Shown here in pieces: positions 1 through 8,171 of a DNA stretch of 37,367 bases. The DNA lies in contig CALLAF010000058.1 in NCBI GenBank assembly GCA_938002605.1, positions 1 through 37,367 of the forward strand. The letters are read 5' to 3'. Numbering within the stretch: the first letter of the stretch is position 1; each line of letters begins with the position of its first letter. Under the pieces are notes generated by a model. The model saw only the letters and a program-made list of their open reading frames with translations, had not been told where the DNA came from and made no database searches. A program made the translations under genes and the position numbers. Source of the DNA: an uncultured Paracoccaceae bacterium (GTDB taxonomy: Bacteria; Pseudomonadota; Alphaproteobacteria; Rhodobacterales; Rhodobacteraceae).

Positions 1-42
1 TTCATACAGTGAATCCTAGAAGCCGATTTGTGCAACAAAGCC
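1..42 (-). mobile_element. Terminus of an IS903-type (IS5 family) insertion sequence, cut by the window edge
   Basis: Read on the minus strand, the sequence from position 42 inward begins GGCTTTGTTGCACAAATC. This matches the 18-bp terminal inverted repeat of IS903 as I remember it (GGCTTTGTTGAATAAATC) at 16 of 18 positions. The repeat starts exactly where the MerR-family gene stops resembling its family. An ATG at 3-5 (minus strand) could be the transposase start, but only two further bases are visible. The rest of the element, the other end and any target duplication lie outside the window. The IS-end call rests on the repeat alone. Confidence 0.6.
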
Positions 43-303
43 GTGCCGCTCCAACATCTCGCGCCGTTCGGTCAGGGTTTCATCCCCACGCCTGCGCAAC
101 GCAGCATAGCGGATACGGTCCGCCTGCTTCATCCCCGTTGCATTCAATTGTTCCAAGAACTTGATCCACCCAAGCATATCATCACCGTAAACGCGCCGCC
201 CGGCATCATTGCGCATCGGTGGCACGATCAGTCCGATTTTTTCATAATACCGTAAGGTATCAACCGTGAGGCCACTTTGTTTTGCGACATCCCCAATCAG
301 CAT
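16..303 (-). CDS. MerR-family transcriptional regulator, C-terminus cut off by an IS insertion
   Basis: The N-terminus is a normal MerR DNA-binding domain: helix-turn-helix at about residues 1-20 (IGDVAKQSGLTVDTLRYYEK) and the wing region with R-R-V-Y at about 36-39. The family is usually 110-140 residues, with a C-terminal coiled coil for dimerisation and effector sensing. Here the native sequence ends at residue 87 (codon 43-45). The last eight codons, GFVAQIGF, are read from the IS end before a stop inside it. The dimerisation helix is therefore mostly lost and the product is probably inactive. No cysteine is present in the remaining part, so a metal-thiol sensor cannot be argued. Its own promoter region upstream is intact. 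The effector and target genes are unknown. ATG at 303 is the only plausible start. Confidence 0.8.
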   Translation of the reverse strand: MLIGDVAKQSGLTVDTLRYYEKIGLIVPPMRNDAGRRVYGDDMLGWIKFLEQLNATGMKQADRIRYAALRRRGDETLTERREMLERHGFVAQIGF

Positions 304-333
304 AATTTTCCGCCCAAAATTTTGATTCGTCTC

Positions 334-364
334 AGCCTACAAGCTGGAGCGCACTCCAGCTCAA
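334..364 (-). promoter_or_regulatory. MerR-type promoter/operator with a 19-bp spacer
   Basis: On the minus strand a -35 box TTGAGC (359-364) and a -10 box TAGGCT (334-339) are separated by exactly 19 bp (340-358). The spacer is occupied by a perfect 8-bp inverted repeat, AGCTGGAG / CTCCAGCT, around a 4-bp centre (342-361). An over-long spacer with a dyad inside is the signature of promoters activated by MerR-family proteins through DNA twisting. It reads into the truncated merR-like gene, 31 bp away, so autoregulation is the simplest reading. Confidence 0.75.
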
Positions 365-375
365 GCATAAACAGA

Positions 376-1434
376 TCACACGGGAATGATTTCTGACTGA
401 TGCGTAATAATGCGGTCAATTTCACTACGCGCATACTGGCCCAACGCAATCTGCGCATCGCGGGCGGCACCATCAGGCAGATCAAGATCACCCAGCACGA
501 TAATGTTTTCATCATTCACAAGATTCGCGGGTCCTGTGTAATTAAAGCTGCCCAAAATCGTCAGCCCATCATCCATGACCATTAATTTGTGATGGATTTT
601 GCGCACACCTGTACCCGTGCGGTTCTGATGCAGGCGCACGCCGCCCGTCACCAGCGTATCCTTTGACGCCCATTTTTGATTGGCTTGACGCCGGTCTAAT
701 GCCCCGTTGACGGCCAGCCCCTTTTGCCGCGCATTCACAAGCGCATCATCAATCCCGGATGACTGCGAAAACGTAAACACCGCAAAATCGATCCGGTCTT
801 TCGCTTTGATCATTTGCTTGATGAACTCCATCTCGGGCATGTGGTCTGGCGCGAAGAGCGGCTTAATCCGAATGCCACCAACGCTATGCCCCTCAAGCGG
901 TTTACGCGGCGTCGACAGGCTACGCGCCCCAAATATCCCTTGGCGCAATTGCCGAAATTCGCGGCCGTATTCGCGCGCGACCTCTTCATCATGGATCACA
1001 CAGACATGGTTGAGGTTCTTTGTCACACCCGTCGTGGTAAAGTTCGTCGACCCCGTAAGCACCGAGGCCTTGTCACGGATCATAAACTTTTGGTGGAAAA
1101 TGGCGGGGTTGTAGTCGGCCTTTGCATCAACCCCCGCCCGCAAAATCCGCATCAATAATTCGCGGTTGATCTCTTGCACACCCAGACTGTCAGGATCGGG
1201 GGCGTTCTTTTCGCGCAGGTAATCTTGCTCCATAATCGCGCGCACCCGCACGCCCCGGCGCGAGGCCGAAATCAACGCATCGGCAATGGGGCGGTGGTCT
1301 AACTCTTGCACGCAGACCAGAAGTTCACGCTGCGCAGCATCGATAAATTCAATGATCGGCGCCTCAAGGCTATCGGGTCCCCCAACGGTATCAGGACCCA
1401 TATGCAGGGTGATCGGGCCAACGGTGATGGGCAT
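376..1434 (-). CDS. Phospholipase D-like protein with two HKD motifs
   Basis: The protein has 352 residues with two PLD catalytic motifs: H114-x-K116-x4-D121 followed by GSTN, and H281-x-K283-x4-D288 followed by GSFN. Two HKD motifs in one chain form a single active site in this superfamily, which covers phospholipases, nucleases and phosphatidyl transferases. No signal peptide or clear membrane segment is visible, so it is probably cytoplasmic. The substrate cannot be told from sequence. The start chosen is ATG at 1434 because GGAG lies 7 bases upstream; an upstream in-frame start would add 29 unconvincing residues rich in Cys and Arg. It stands alone: the AraC-type gene upstream ends 116 bp away and the merR-like gene downstream has its own promoter. 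Confidence 0.85.
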   Translation of the reverse strand: MPITVGPITLHMGPDTVGGPDSLEAPIIEFIDAAQRELLVCVQELDHRPIADALISASRRGVRVRAIMEQDYLREKNAPDPDSLGVQEINRELLMRILRAGVDAKADYNPAIFHQKFMIRDKASVLTGSTNFTTTGVTKNLNHVCVIHDEEVAREYGREFRQLRQGIFGARSLSTPRKPLEGHSVGGIRIKPLFAPDHMPEMEFIKQMIKAKDRIDFAVFTFSQSSGIDDALVNARQKGLAVNGALDRRQANQKWASKDTLVTGGVRLHQNRTGTGVRKIHHKLMVMDDGLTILGSFNYTGPANLVNDENIIVLGDLDLPDGAARDAQIALGQYARSEIDRIITHQSEIIPV

Positions 1435-1550
1435 TGCATGTCTCCATATCTGCGGCTGTTGCATTATGGTGGGCCGGGAACGGCAACTGCGACAAGTGAG
1501 GTTTTCCAGACCATTCAGCAAACGTAATCTCAGCCCGATGCAGCAAAAAA

Positions 1551-2303
1551 TCAGCGTCGAATACTCTGACGGTATTCGCTAGGGGTCATATCCATATGCA
1601 TCCGGAAGGCCGCGTTAAAGCCAGACAATGACCCGTACCCCACTGACAGCGCAATTTCTGTAATTTGCGAGTCTGTGGTCGCAAGATAGTTGACGGCATT
1701 CATAACGCGTATGTGACGCAAGACTTCGCGCCACGTCATGCCCATCTCGTTCGCAAACCTGCGCGCAAGGGCGCGCGGCGATTGGTTAGATTGCACCGCG
1801 ATGTCGTCAAAGACTGGGTTCGCGTGCGCGGCCAGTTCGGTCAGGTGAACGGCACGACTAAGCTGCTGCGATTTTGGCGATGGCAGCACACATTTACTTG
1901 GCACGCATGCCAACTGCTGCACGACATCTGCAAGGGTCGTAAATATTTGCTTAGCAAATGGTGATAATTCTCCGCTGTCAGCGCCCCATTCACGGCATTC
2001 GCGCACCAGTTCACGCGCAAGCGGCGACATTTCGAACACTGTCAACACACGTTGCGGTTCCATCATGAAATCTGTTTCAAACAAAACAGAGGCAGATGTT
2101 AACTTTGACAAAACAGTGATCGTGATCGGGTTTCGTGCACGGATCAACGCTGCGCGCGCCGGTGGCAACGTCCATCTGTGCCCATCGGCTTCCAGCCTAA
2201 TGGTCCCTTCTAACGCGTAGAGCAGGTAATGTCGGTCCACCTCAAACTCAGAGGGGCCCGCAGGATCGAAGCAACGGTGAAAGCAATAGGCCTTAGGTTC
2301 CAT
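1551..2303 (-). CDS. AraC-family transcriptional regulator
   Basis: About 250 residues. The C-terminal 100 residues form an AraC/XylS double helix-turn-helix, recognised by the second-HTH pattern ITEIALSVGYGSLSGFNAAF and the ending MTPSEYRQ. The N-terminal 120 residues look like a cupin-type sensory half (YALEGTIRLEADGHRWTLPP), so a small-molecule effector is likely. The gene follows the ABM-fold monooxygenase gene by 9 bp, so the two are probably co-transcribed and the regulator may control that gene or the methyltransferase before it. ATG at 2303 is chosen; a TTG at 2309 in the same frame is also possible, and neither has a good ribosome-binding site, which fits translational coupling. Effector unknown. 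Confidence 0.85.
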   Translation of the reverse strand: MEPKAYCFHRCFDPAGPSEFEVDRHYLLYALEGTIRLEADGHRWTLPPARAALIRARNPITITVLSKLTSASVLFETDFMMEPQRVLTVFEMSPLARELVRECREWGADSGELSPFAKQIFTTLADVVQQLACVPSKCVLPSPKSQQLSRAVHLTELAAHANPVFDDIAVQSNQSPRALARRFANEMGMTWREVLRHIRVMNAVNYLATTDSQITEIALSVGYGSLSGFNAAFRMHMDMTPSEYRQSIRR

Positions 2304-2312
2304 GGCCAAGTT

Positions 2313-2609
2313 CTAGGTGCCGATCAGTGTTGCGTCAAACCGTTTACTTATCGGTGGGGACAGCATGATCGGTCTCAATTTTTGACCAAGCGACGTGAAA
2401 CTAGATGAACTGATATAGTTTGCGAATGTATCGGAAGAATCCCACTCATGCATCACGCCCACAGCTTGTGCATCAGTCGGATCGACAAAGGGAATAAAGG
2501 CGACGCACCCTTTCATAGCACGCACAACCTCTACTTCGGTCCTAAGCGCTTCTATAGCAAGCTTACGGTTTTCTGGCGCAACACAAAACGTCACATGTGC
2601 AATGAACAT
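2313..2609 (-). CDS. ABM-fold (antibiotic biosynthesis monooxygenase / YgiN-like) small protein
   Basis: 98 residues with the pattern of the dimeric alpha+beta-barrel ABM family: an initial beta strand FIAHVTFCVAPEN, a helix with regularly spaced acidic/basic residues, GCVAFIPFVDPTD, then HEWDSSDTFANYISSSSF. Members include quinol monooxygenase YgiN and cofactor-free monooxygenases, but many have no known substrate. It lies between a methyltransferase (18 bp upstream) and an AraC-type regulator (9 bp downstream) on the same strand. The three probably form one transcript. The physiological substrate cannot be inferred. Confidence 0.8.
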   Translation of the reverse strand: MFIAHVTFCVAPENRKLAIEALRTEVEVVRAMKGCVAFIPFVDPTDAQAVGVMHEWDSSDTFANYISSSSFTSLGQKLRPIMLSPPISKRFDATLIGT

Positions 2610-2627
2610 AGCGAAGAATTTCCTTAA

Positions 2628-3224
2628 TCAAGGTTTAGAAAAAATGTAACCAATACTTGTCCGACTTGGGGGACCAGACTGAAATCTATGAACGTGAACG
2701 ACGGTCAAATCGGCGCTTTCCGCCATCTTTGAGATCACGATAGAATGATACCAACGGTGTCGAAATCTTAGCCAGATAAGCCAATTGCACCAATGTGGCT
2801 TTGAGACCGTGAGGTAAATATACCCCCCCGATGACAGCATCTTTGAGAAGCGCGCCATCGCACTAAACGGATCATTGAAGTGTTCCAAAACGTGTGACGC
2901 AAGGATAACGTCGTACGTCGTTTCGTTCTGAAACGCCTCGAACGTTGCGTTTACAATCGCAGGCGAATGGCCCGATTTTTTAAGATGGGTTTTGGCGTGC
3001 GCAAGCATCTCCTTGGATGGGTCCAACAGCGTCAAATTTCGGCTGCCACCGGCATCAATCCAAGCCGTCGCAAACGTTCCCGTGCCTGTCCCGACATCCA
3101 AGACGGCCCCCGTTGTTTGGGCCCTGTTTGTTAGAAACTCGGCATAGGCACGTGTATAGCCAAGGCGCGATGCCTTTTGTGCCCAAGTCGGTGCCGCGAT
3201 ATTATATGTGGAAGAAGTGTTCAT
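2628..3224 (-). CDS. Class I SAM-dependent methyltransferase
   Basis: 198 residues with a Rossmann-type methyltransferase core. Motif I is VLDVGTGTGTF near residue 41, the acidic end of beta-2 is LTLLDPSKEML, and YDVILASHVLEHFNDP marks motif II/post-II, typical of the UbiE/Methyltransf_11 group. The C-terminal third (WCNWLIWLRFRHRW) is rich in Trp and Arg and may bind a hydrophobic substrate. No signal peptide is seen. First gene of a likely three-gene transcript with the ABM-fold protein and the AraC-type regulator. The substrate is unknown; small-molecule methylation is more likely than nucleic-acid methylation because no RNA-binding extension is present. Confidence 0.85.
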   Translation of the reverse strand: MNTSSTYNIAAPTWAQKASRLGYTRAYAEFLTNRAQTTGAVLDVGTGTGTFATAWIDAGGSRNLTLLDPSKEMLAHAKTHLKKSGHSPAIVNATFEAFQNETTYDVILASHVLEHFNDPFSAMARFSKMLSSGGYIYLTVSKPHWCNWLIWLRFRHRWYHSIVISKMAESADLTVVHVHRFQSGPPSRTSIGYIFSKP

Positions 3225-3331
3225 GCCATCAACTTAGCTGGGGGCTGCGATGTACGCTCCCGTTAGGATGCCAAATGTCACCGTGAAACAGCCAAAATGA
3301 AAGGTGACAAGAATTTTGGCTCACATCACTC

Positions 3332-3366
3332 AAAAAAAACGCCCCACCAAATGAATGGCAGGGCGT
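3332..3366 (-). terminator. Rho-independent terminator of pntB
   Basis: On the minus strand, after pntB, the arms ACGCCC (3361-3366) and GGGCGT (3339-3344) enclose a 16-base region that can add a TGG/CCA inner pair, and the 3' arm runs straight into eight T residues (3332-3339). This is a textbook intrinsic terminator at the end of the pntAB transcript. Confidence 0.85.
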
Positions 3367-3371
3367 AATTG

Positions 3372-3394
3372 TAGGGTGGATCTTGATCCACCTA
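3372..3394. repeat. REP-like palindrome after pntB
   Basis: A perfect 8-bp inverted repeat, GGTGGATC / GATCCACC, around a TT centre (3375-3392), extended by TA/TA flanks with one bulged G. It starts 3 bases after the pntB stop and lies just before the terminator stem. Palindromes of the type GGTGGA-N-TCCACCCTAC recur as dispersed extragenic repeats in many proteobacterial genomes, to my knowledge. Only one copy is present in this window, so the repeat status is inference. Confidence 0.55.
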
Positions 3395-3396
3395 AC

Positions 3397-4824
3397 CTAG
3401 TCGATTTTTGGCAGAAGCTCGTCCAAAGACTTTTTCGCATCACCGTAGAACATCCGGGTATTCTCTTTGAAGAACAGTGGGTTTTCGATACCGGAATAGC
3501 CTGTCCCCTGCCCACGTTTGGACACGAACACTTGTTTGGCTTTCCAGCATTCCAGAACCGGCATGCCTGCAATCGGGCTGTTCGGATCGTCCTGCGCCGC
3601 AGGGTTCACGATATCATTGGACCCGATCACGATCGCGACGTCCGTATCAGGGAAGTCATCGTTAATCTCATCCATTTCCATCACGATGTCATAAGGCACC
3701 TTCGCCTCGGCCAGCAGCACGTTCATGTGACCCGGCAAACGCCCTGCAACAGGGTGAATGGCGAAACGCACCTCTTTACCCTGCGCGCGCAGCTTGCGCA
3801 CCAGTTCAGCAACAGATGCCTGCGCCTGCGCCACGGCCATCCCGTACCCGGGGATGATCACGATGCTGTCAGCCTCGTTCAGCGCAGTAGCGACGCCGTC
3901 TGAATCGATGGCAACTTGTTCGCCTTCAACTTCCATCTGCGGCCCGCTTGTGCCGCCAAAGCCGCCAAGGATCACCGAGATAAAGCTGCGATTCATCGCC
4001 TTACACATGATGTAAGACAAGATCGCCCCAGAAGAGCCAACCAGCGCGCCCACGACAATCAACAGATCATTGCCAAGACTGAAACCAATCGCGGCCGCGG
4101 CCCAACCAGAATAGCTGTTCAGCATGGAAACAACGACAGGCATATCCGCGCCGCCAATCCCCATAATCAGATGGTAGCCAATGAAAAGGGCTGCCAAGGT
4201 CATCACAAAGAGCGGGAAGAAACCGCCTGTGTTGAAGTACCAAATCAGGCAAAGCACCGATAGGATCGCTGCGCCCGCATTGAGCATGTGACCGCCCGGC
4301 AGTTTTGTCGCCGCTGAATCCACTTTGCCAGCCAATTTGCCGTAAGCAATGATTGACCCGGTGAATGTCACCGCACCGATAAACACGCCCAAGAATAATT
4401 CAACCCGCAGGATGTTTATCTCGACCGGTGACTTATGTGCGATCAAAGCCGCGAATGTGCCCAGATCTTCGCCGTGTGCACCATGCAGAACATTGCCGAT
4501 CTCAAAATGTGCGATAAAGCCGACGAACACTGCGGCCAAACCGACAAGGCTGTGCATCGCGGCGACCAATTCAGGCATTTGGGTCATCTGCACCTTGGTG
4601 GCCAGCATATAGCCAATCGCCCCACCTGCAGCGATCAAGATCAGTGACAGCAGCCACAGCCCTGCCCCCGGTCCGATCAATGTTGCGAACACCGCCAGCG
4701 CCATGCCAGCAATGCCGTACCATACCGCGCGTTTTGCGCTTTCTTGCCCTGATAGCCCCCCAAGAGAGAGAATAAACAGGACCGCTGCGACCACATAAGC
4801 CGCTGTTGTAAATCCGAAATCCAT
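3397..4824 (-). CDS. pntB: NAD(P) transhydrogenase subunit beta
   Basis: 475 residues, the usual length of PntB. Residues 1 to about 270 hold the multi-helix membrane domain II (many glycine-rich hydrophobic segments with the conserved region [17 protein letters not shown]). The C-terminal 180 residues are the NADP(H)-binding domain III, with the diagnostic [10 protein letters not shown] motif, the segment [20 protein letters not shown] and [12 protein letters not shown]. With PntA it couples proton flow across the inner membrane to hydride transfer from NADH to NADP+, supplying NADPH. It follows pntA by 16 bp on the same strand and ends in a palindrome and a terminator, so the operon is two genes. 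Confidence 0.97.
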   Translation of the reverse strand: MDFGFTTAAYVVAAVLFILSLGGLSGQESAKRAVWYGIAGMALAVFATLIGPGAGLWLLSLILIAAGGAIGYMLATKVQMTQMPELVAAMHSLVGLAAVFVGFIAHFEIGNVLHGAHGEDLGTFAALIAHKSPVEINILRVELFLGVFIGAVTFTGSIIAYGKLAGKVDSAATKLPGGHMLNAGAAILSVLCLIWYFNTGGFFPLFVMTLAALFIGYHLIMGIGGADMPVVVSMLNSYSGWAAAAIGFSLGNDLLIVVGALVGSSGAILSYIMCKAMNRSFISVILGGFGGTSGPQMEVEGEQVAIDSDGVATALNEADSIVIIPGYGMAVAQAQASVAELVRKLRAQGKEVRFAIHPVAGRLPGHMNVLLAEAKVPYDIVMEMDEINDDFPDTDVAIVIGSNDIVNPAAQDDPNSPIAGMPVLECWKAKQVFVSKRGQGTGYSGIENPLFFKENTRMFYGDAKKSLDELLPKID

Positions 4825-4840
4825 TTGTTCTTACTCCGCT

Positions 4841-6415
4841 TTAAGACTTTTGGAACATGGCAAGCATGCGCCGCGTCACGAGGAACCCACCAAAGATGTT
4901 GATCCCTGTCATAAAGACCGACAGCGCGGCCAATAAGATCACAAGGAACGACCCTGATCCGATCTGCATCAAGGCCCCCAGAATGATGATCGACGAAATC
5001 GCGTTTGTGACAGCCATCAAAGGGGTGTGCAGCGAATGCGACACGTTCCAGATCACTTGGAATCCGACGAACACGGACAATACAAACACGATAAAGTGCT
5101 GCATAAAGCTGGCGGGCGCGACAAGCCCCACACCCAACAACAACACGGCCCCAACCACCAGCAAGGTCACTTGGTTTTTGGTCTGTGCTTTAAAATCCGC
5201 AATCTCTTTGGCGCGCATTTCTTCAGCGGTCAGCTCTTTCGGGGCCTCTTTTTTCGGGGCGGCTGCGATCGCTGCGATCTTTGGTTTGGGTGGGGGGAAT
5301 GTGACCTCACCTTTGTGGGTTGCGGTCGCACCCCGGATCACGTCGTCTTCCATGTTGTGATTTGGTTGCCCGTCTTTTTCGGGGGTCAAATCTGTCATCA
5401 TGTGGCGAATGTTCGTCGCATAAAGCGTCGAAGACTGCGCCGCCATCCGGCTTGGGAAATCAGTATAGCCGATGATCGTCACACCGTTTTCGGTCACGAT
5501 TTTTTCGTCTTTGACGGTCAGCTTACAGTTCCCGCCACGTTCCGCAGCAAGGTCAATGATCACTGAACCCGGTTTCATGCTGTCGACCATATCTTTGGTC
5601 CACAATTCTGGCGCATCGCGCCCCGGGATCAACGCCGTGGTGATCACGATATCCATATCGGGCGCGATTTCACGGAATTTGGCCAATTGTGCCGCCGCAA
5701 ATTCAGGGCTGGATACGGCAGCATAGCCACCTGTTGCAGCACCGTCTTGCTGTTCTTCTTTGAAATCAAGGAACACAAATTCTGCGCCCATGGATTCGAC
5801 TTGTTCGGCCACTTCGGGACGTACGTCGAACGCATAGGTGATCGCGCCAAGGCTAGTAGATGTCCCGATTGCGGCCAAACCTGCAACGCCTGCACCAACA
5901 ACCAAGACCTTGGCCGGAGGCACCTTGCCCGCTGCCGTGATCTGCCCGGTAAAGAAGCGACCAAAATTGTTACCCGCTTCAATCACCGCACGGTAGCCCG
6001 CGATGTTTGCCATCGACGAAAGCGCATCCATTTTTTGCGCCCGGCTAATCCGCGGCACCATATCCATCGCGATGACGGTTGCACCTTTTTTGTTGGCAGC
6101 CTCCATCAGTTTCGTGTTTTGCGCTGGATAGAAGAATGAAATCAGCGTCTGATCTTCACGCAAGCGTTTGACTTCGGCGTCAGAGGGCGGCTGCACCTTA
6201 GCAACAATGTCAGCAGCCTTAAACAAGGCCGCGCCCGTTTTGACGACCTCTACCCCTGCATCAACATAGGCTTGATCCGCAAATCCTGCCGCAGCACCCG
6301 CGCCGGTTTCGATCAAACATTCATAGCCGAGCTTTTGTAGATCCTTGGCAGAGGCCGGGGTCATCGCGACCCTATTCTCTCCCGGAAAACTTTCCTTTGG
6401 TGTGCCGATTTTCAC
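4841..6415 (-). CDS. pntA: NAD(P) transhydrogenase subunit alpha
   Basis: 524 residues beginning [19 protein letters not shown], the signature of the alanine dehydrogenase/PNT N-terminal domain. Domain I (NAD(H)-binding, about 1-375) contains the Rossmann motif [11 protein letters not shown] near residue 175 and [13 protein letters not shown]. An Ala/Lys/Pro-rich linker follows (about 375-410), then four hydrophobic segments that form the alpha part of membrane domain II. This is the fused, E. coli-like form rather than the split PntAA/PntAB of Rhodospirillum rubrum. The start is GTG at 6415, with AGGGGA about 6 bases upstream. It is the first gene of pntAB. Confidence 0.97.
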   Translation of the reverse strand: MKIGTPKESFPGENRVAMTPASAKDLQKLGYECLIETGAGAAAGFADQAYVDAGVEVVKTGAALFKAADIVAKVQPPSDAEVKRLREDQTLISFFYPAQNTKLMEAANKKGATVIAMDMVPRISRAQKMDALSSMANIAGYRAVIEAGNNFGRFFTGQITAAGKVPPAKVLVVGAGVAGLAAIGTSTSLGAITYAFDVRPEVAEQVESMGAEFVFLDFKEEQQDGAATGGYAAVSSPEFAAAQLAKFREIAPDMDIVITTALIPGRDAPELWTKDMVDSMKPGSVIIDLAAERGGNCKLTVKDEKIVTENGVTIIGYTDFPSRMAAQSSTLYATNIRHMMTDLTPEKDGQPNHNMEDDVIRGATATHKGEVTFPPPKPKIAAIAAAPKKEAPKELTAEEMRAKEIADFKAQTKNQVTLLVVGAVLLLGVGLVAPASFMQHFIVFVLSVFVGFQVIWNVSHSLHTPLMAVTNAISSIIILGALMQIGSGSFLVILLAALSVFMTGINIFGGFLVTRRMLAMFQKS

Positions 6416-6520
6416 AGATAATCCCCTATTTTATCAGTCAGCGGTGGGCGGGTTCCTATATGGTAGACTAGCATATTACAACTGCCGAACCCCTGTTTTC
6501 CTTATGTTATGCGCAAACAG

Positions 6521-6970
6521 TTACAGCCAGCGCCGCGTATTTTGACAATAGCGCGCATGTTCCGCGCGGAACTTGCGCCGCAATCGATCCTCCTCCGGGA
6601 TGATGAAAATTTGCGTCAATGTGGCTTGCAATAAGCCAACCATGACCAGTGCAATTGGCGCATCCCATCGCAGGCAAAGCCCGGCAAGCACCAACAAATC
6701 GCCAAGGTAAATCGGGTTGCGCGAACGACGAAATATCCCCGTTGTCACGAGCCGGCTCGCTTCGAAGTGCGGTACAATCGTTGTGTGTTGCTTGCGCATT
6801 TCAACAAAGGCGAGCAGCATCAACACGATCCCTGCGCCAACAAGCAAACCACCCAGTAAATCCGTCACCGGCCCACCGAAACGCAGTCCAAGCGGCTGCA
6901 CCCGCGCAATGCCCCATGCAAAGACTGCCGCAAGACCTAACCAGACCGGAGGTATATTCATCCATTTCAT
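6521..6970 (-). CDS. Isoprenylcysteine carboxyl methyltransferase (ICMT)-family membrane protein
   Basis: 149 residues with three to four hydrophobic segments and the ICMT/phospholipid-methyltransferase C-terminal pattern: VTTGIFRRSRNPIYLGDLLVL, then IIPEEDRLRRKFRAEHARYCQNTRRWL, where the Glu-Glu and final Arg-Arg-Trp are characteristic. Bacterial members are inner-membrane methyltransferases that use SAM, usually with unknown acceptors. It lies 105 bp upstream of pntA on the same strand, so read-through is possible but not required. It is divergent from the SDR gene, with a 76-bp shared intergenic region. Confidence 0.8.
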   Translation of the reverse strand: MKWMNIPPVWLGLAAVFAWGIARVQPLGLRFGGPVTDLLGGLLVGAGIVLMLLAFVEMRKQHTTIVPHFEASRLVTTGIFRRSRNPIYLGDLLVLAGLCLRWDAPIALVMVGLLQATLTQIFIIPEEDRLRRKFRAEHARYCQNTRRWL

Positions 6971-7046
6971 GCGTTAAGTTTGCCCCGCGTGTTTTCGCTT
7001 GTCCATCTCTCATCAATAGATACGCTGGGTCAAAACGGAGGTCATT

Positions 7047-7811
7047 TTGACACACCAAGGAAAACACGCGCTTGTGACAGGTGGCGGCACCGGCATCGGA
7101 GCAGCGATTGCGACCGCACTGGCGCAGGCCGGGGCCGACGTTACCATTACAGGCCGCCGCAAAGGACCGTTGAACGCAGTTGCCGCAGACAACCCCCGTC
7201 TGCATCCTCTAGTCATGGATGTCACCGATGAAACATCCGTACGCGACGAGGTTGCGCAGGCAGCGAAAGCGCGCGGACCTATACAGATTTGCGTTGCCAA
7301 TGCAGGTATCGCAACGGCGGGGTCGTTCGCGAACACCAGCATGTCCGACTGGCGTGCGATAATGGCCACTAACCTCGATGGGGTATTTTTAACGATTCAG
7401 ACCGCGCTCGCAACGCTGCCAGATGGTATGGCTGGCCGCATGATCGGGGTCAGCTCTATCGCCGGGGTGCGCGGGTTGAAGAACGGCGTCCCCTATACCG
7501 CCAGCAAACACGGGGTCATCGGTCTGATGCGCGGATTGTCCGAAGAATACATGGGTGGCCCGGTGACGTTTAATGCGCTTTGCCCCGGCTATGTCAACAC
7601 TGACATCGTGCGCGACCAAATCGCGAACCTCCAAGATAAGCGTAGTATGACACAAGATGCTGCAACCGCGCTTTTCGCATCTGGGAACCGCCACAATAGA
7701 TTGCTAACTGTCGACGAAATCGCAGACGCCGCACTTTGGCTTTGTAGCGACGGCGCGCGTAGCGTAAACGGACAAACACTCGAAATATCGGGCGGCCAGA
7801 CCTGCCCCTAA
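7047..7811 (+). CDS. Short-chain dehydrogenase/reductase (SDR)
   Basis: 254 residues, the classical SDR length. The cofactor motif TGGGTGIG is at residues 11-18, NAG at 85-87, and the catalytic set is Ser137, Tyr150 and Lys154 (PYTASKHG). The closing LWLCSDGARSVNGQTLEISGGQT is typical of the 3-hydroxybutyrate dehydrogenase / 3-oxoacyl reductase branch; R37-R38 after beta-2 could favour NADPH. The start is TTG at 7047, with GGAGG 5 bases upstream. It is the first gene of a tight operon with a DUF1304 membrane protein and kynureninase. A 3-hydroxybutyrate-like substrate is possible, but the operon suggests a role around tryptophan/kynurenine breakdown; this is inference. Confidence 0.9.
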   Translation: MTHQGKHALVTGGGTGIGAAIATALAQAGADVTITGRRKGPLNAVAADNPRLHPLVMDVTDETSVRDEVAQAAKARGPIQICVANAGIATAGSFANTSMSDWRAIMATNLDGVFLTIQTALATLPDGMAGRMIGVSSIAGVRGLKNGVPYTASKHGVIGLMRGLSEEYMGGPVTFNALCPGYVNTDIVRDQIANLQDKRSMTQDAATALFASGNRHNRLLTVDEIADAALWLCSDGARSVNGQTLEISGGQTCP

Positions 7812-7823
7812 AAGGATATCACC

Positions 7824-8171
7824 ATGCTTTCTACAATTCTTGTTCTGCTGATTGCCCTAATTCACATCTACATTGCTGTGCTTGAGATGAAGTTTTGGGA
7901 CCAGCCGCGCGGGCTACGAGTCTTTGGGCTCTCGCAAGACTTGGCAAGCCAAACCAAGGTGCTCGCGTTTAATCAGGGGTTGTACAATCTGTTTTTGGCG
8001 GCTGGTATCCTTGTCGGCGTCACGCTTGGCGTTCCGCAGTTGACCATTTTTATCGTCGTCTGTGTTCTTGTTGCGGGGATTGGCGGCTATGCGACGGGCA
8101 TTAAATCAGCACTTTACGCGCAGTCGATCCCAGCCGCACTGGCCCTTTTGGCGATAGCAATCGGCCTGTGA
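7824..8171 (+). CDS. DUF1304 small membrane protein
   Basis: 115 residues with four hydrophobic segments and the family's conserved N-terminal region (IHIYIAVLEMKFW and AFNQGLYNLFLAAGI). The function is not established for this family. An AAGGA ribosome-binding site precedes the ATG. The gene starts 12 bp after the SDR stop, and its stop overlaps the GTG start of kynureninase by four bases (GTGA), so the three genes are translated from one message. The tie to kynureninase hints at transport or membrane support of the same pathway, without proof. Confidence 0.85.
   Translation: MLSTILVLLIALIHIYIAVLEMKFWDQPRGLRVFGLSQDLASQTKVLAFNQGLYNLFLAAGILVGVTLGVPQLTIFIVVCVLVAGIGGYATGIKSALYAQSIPAALALLAIAIGL

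Noticed and set aside
3355..6139. Several long plus-strand open frames opposite pntA and pntB
   Set aside because: They are antisense shadows in GC-biased coding DNA; the minus-strand proteins are unmistakable.
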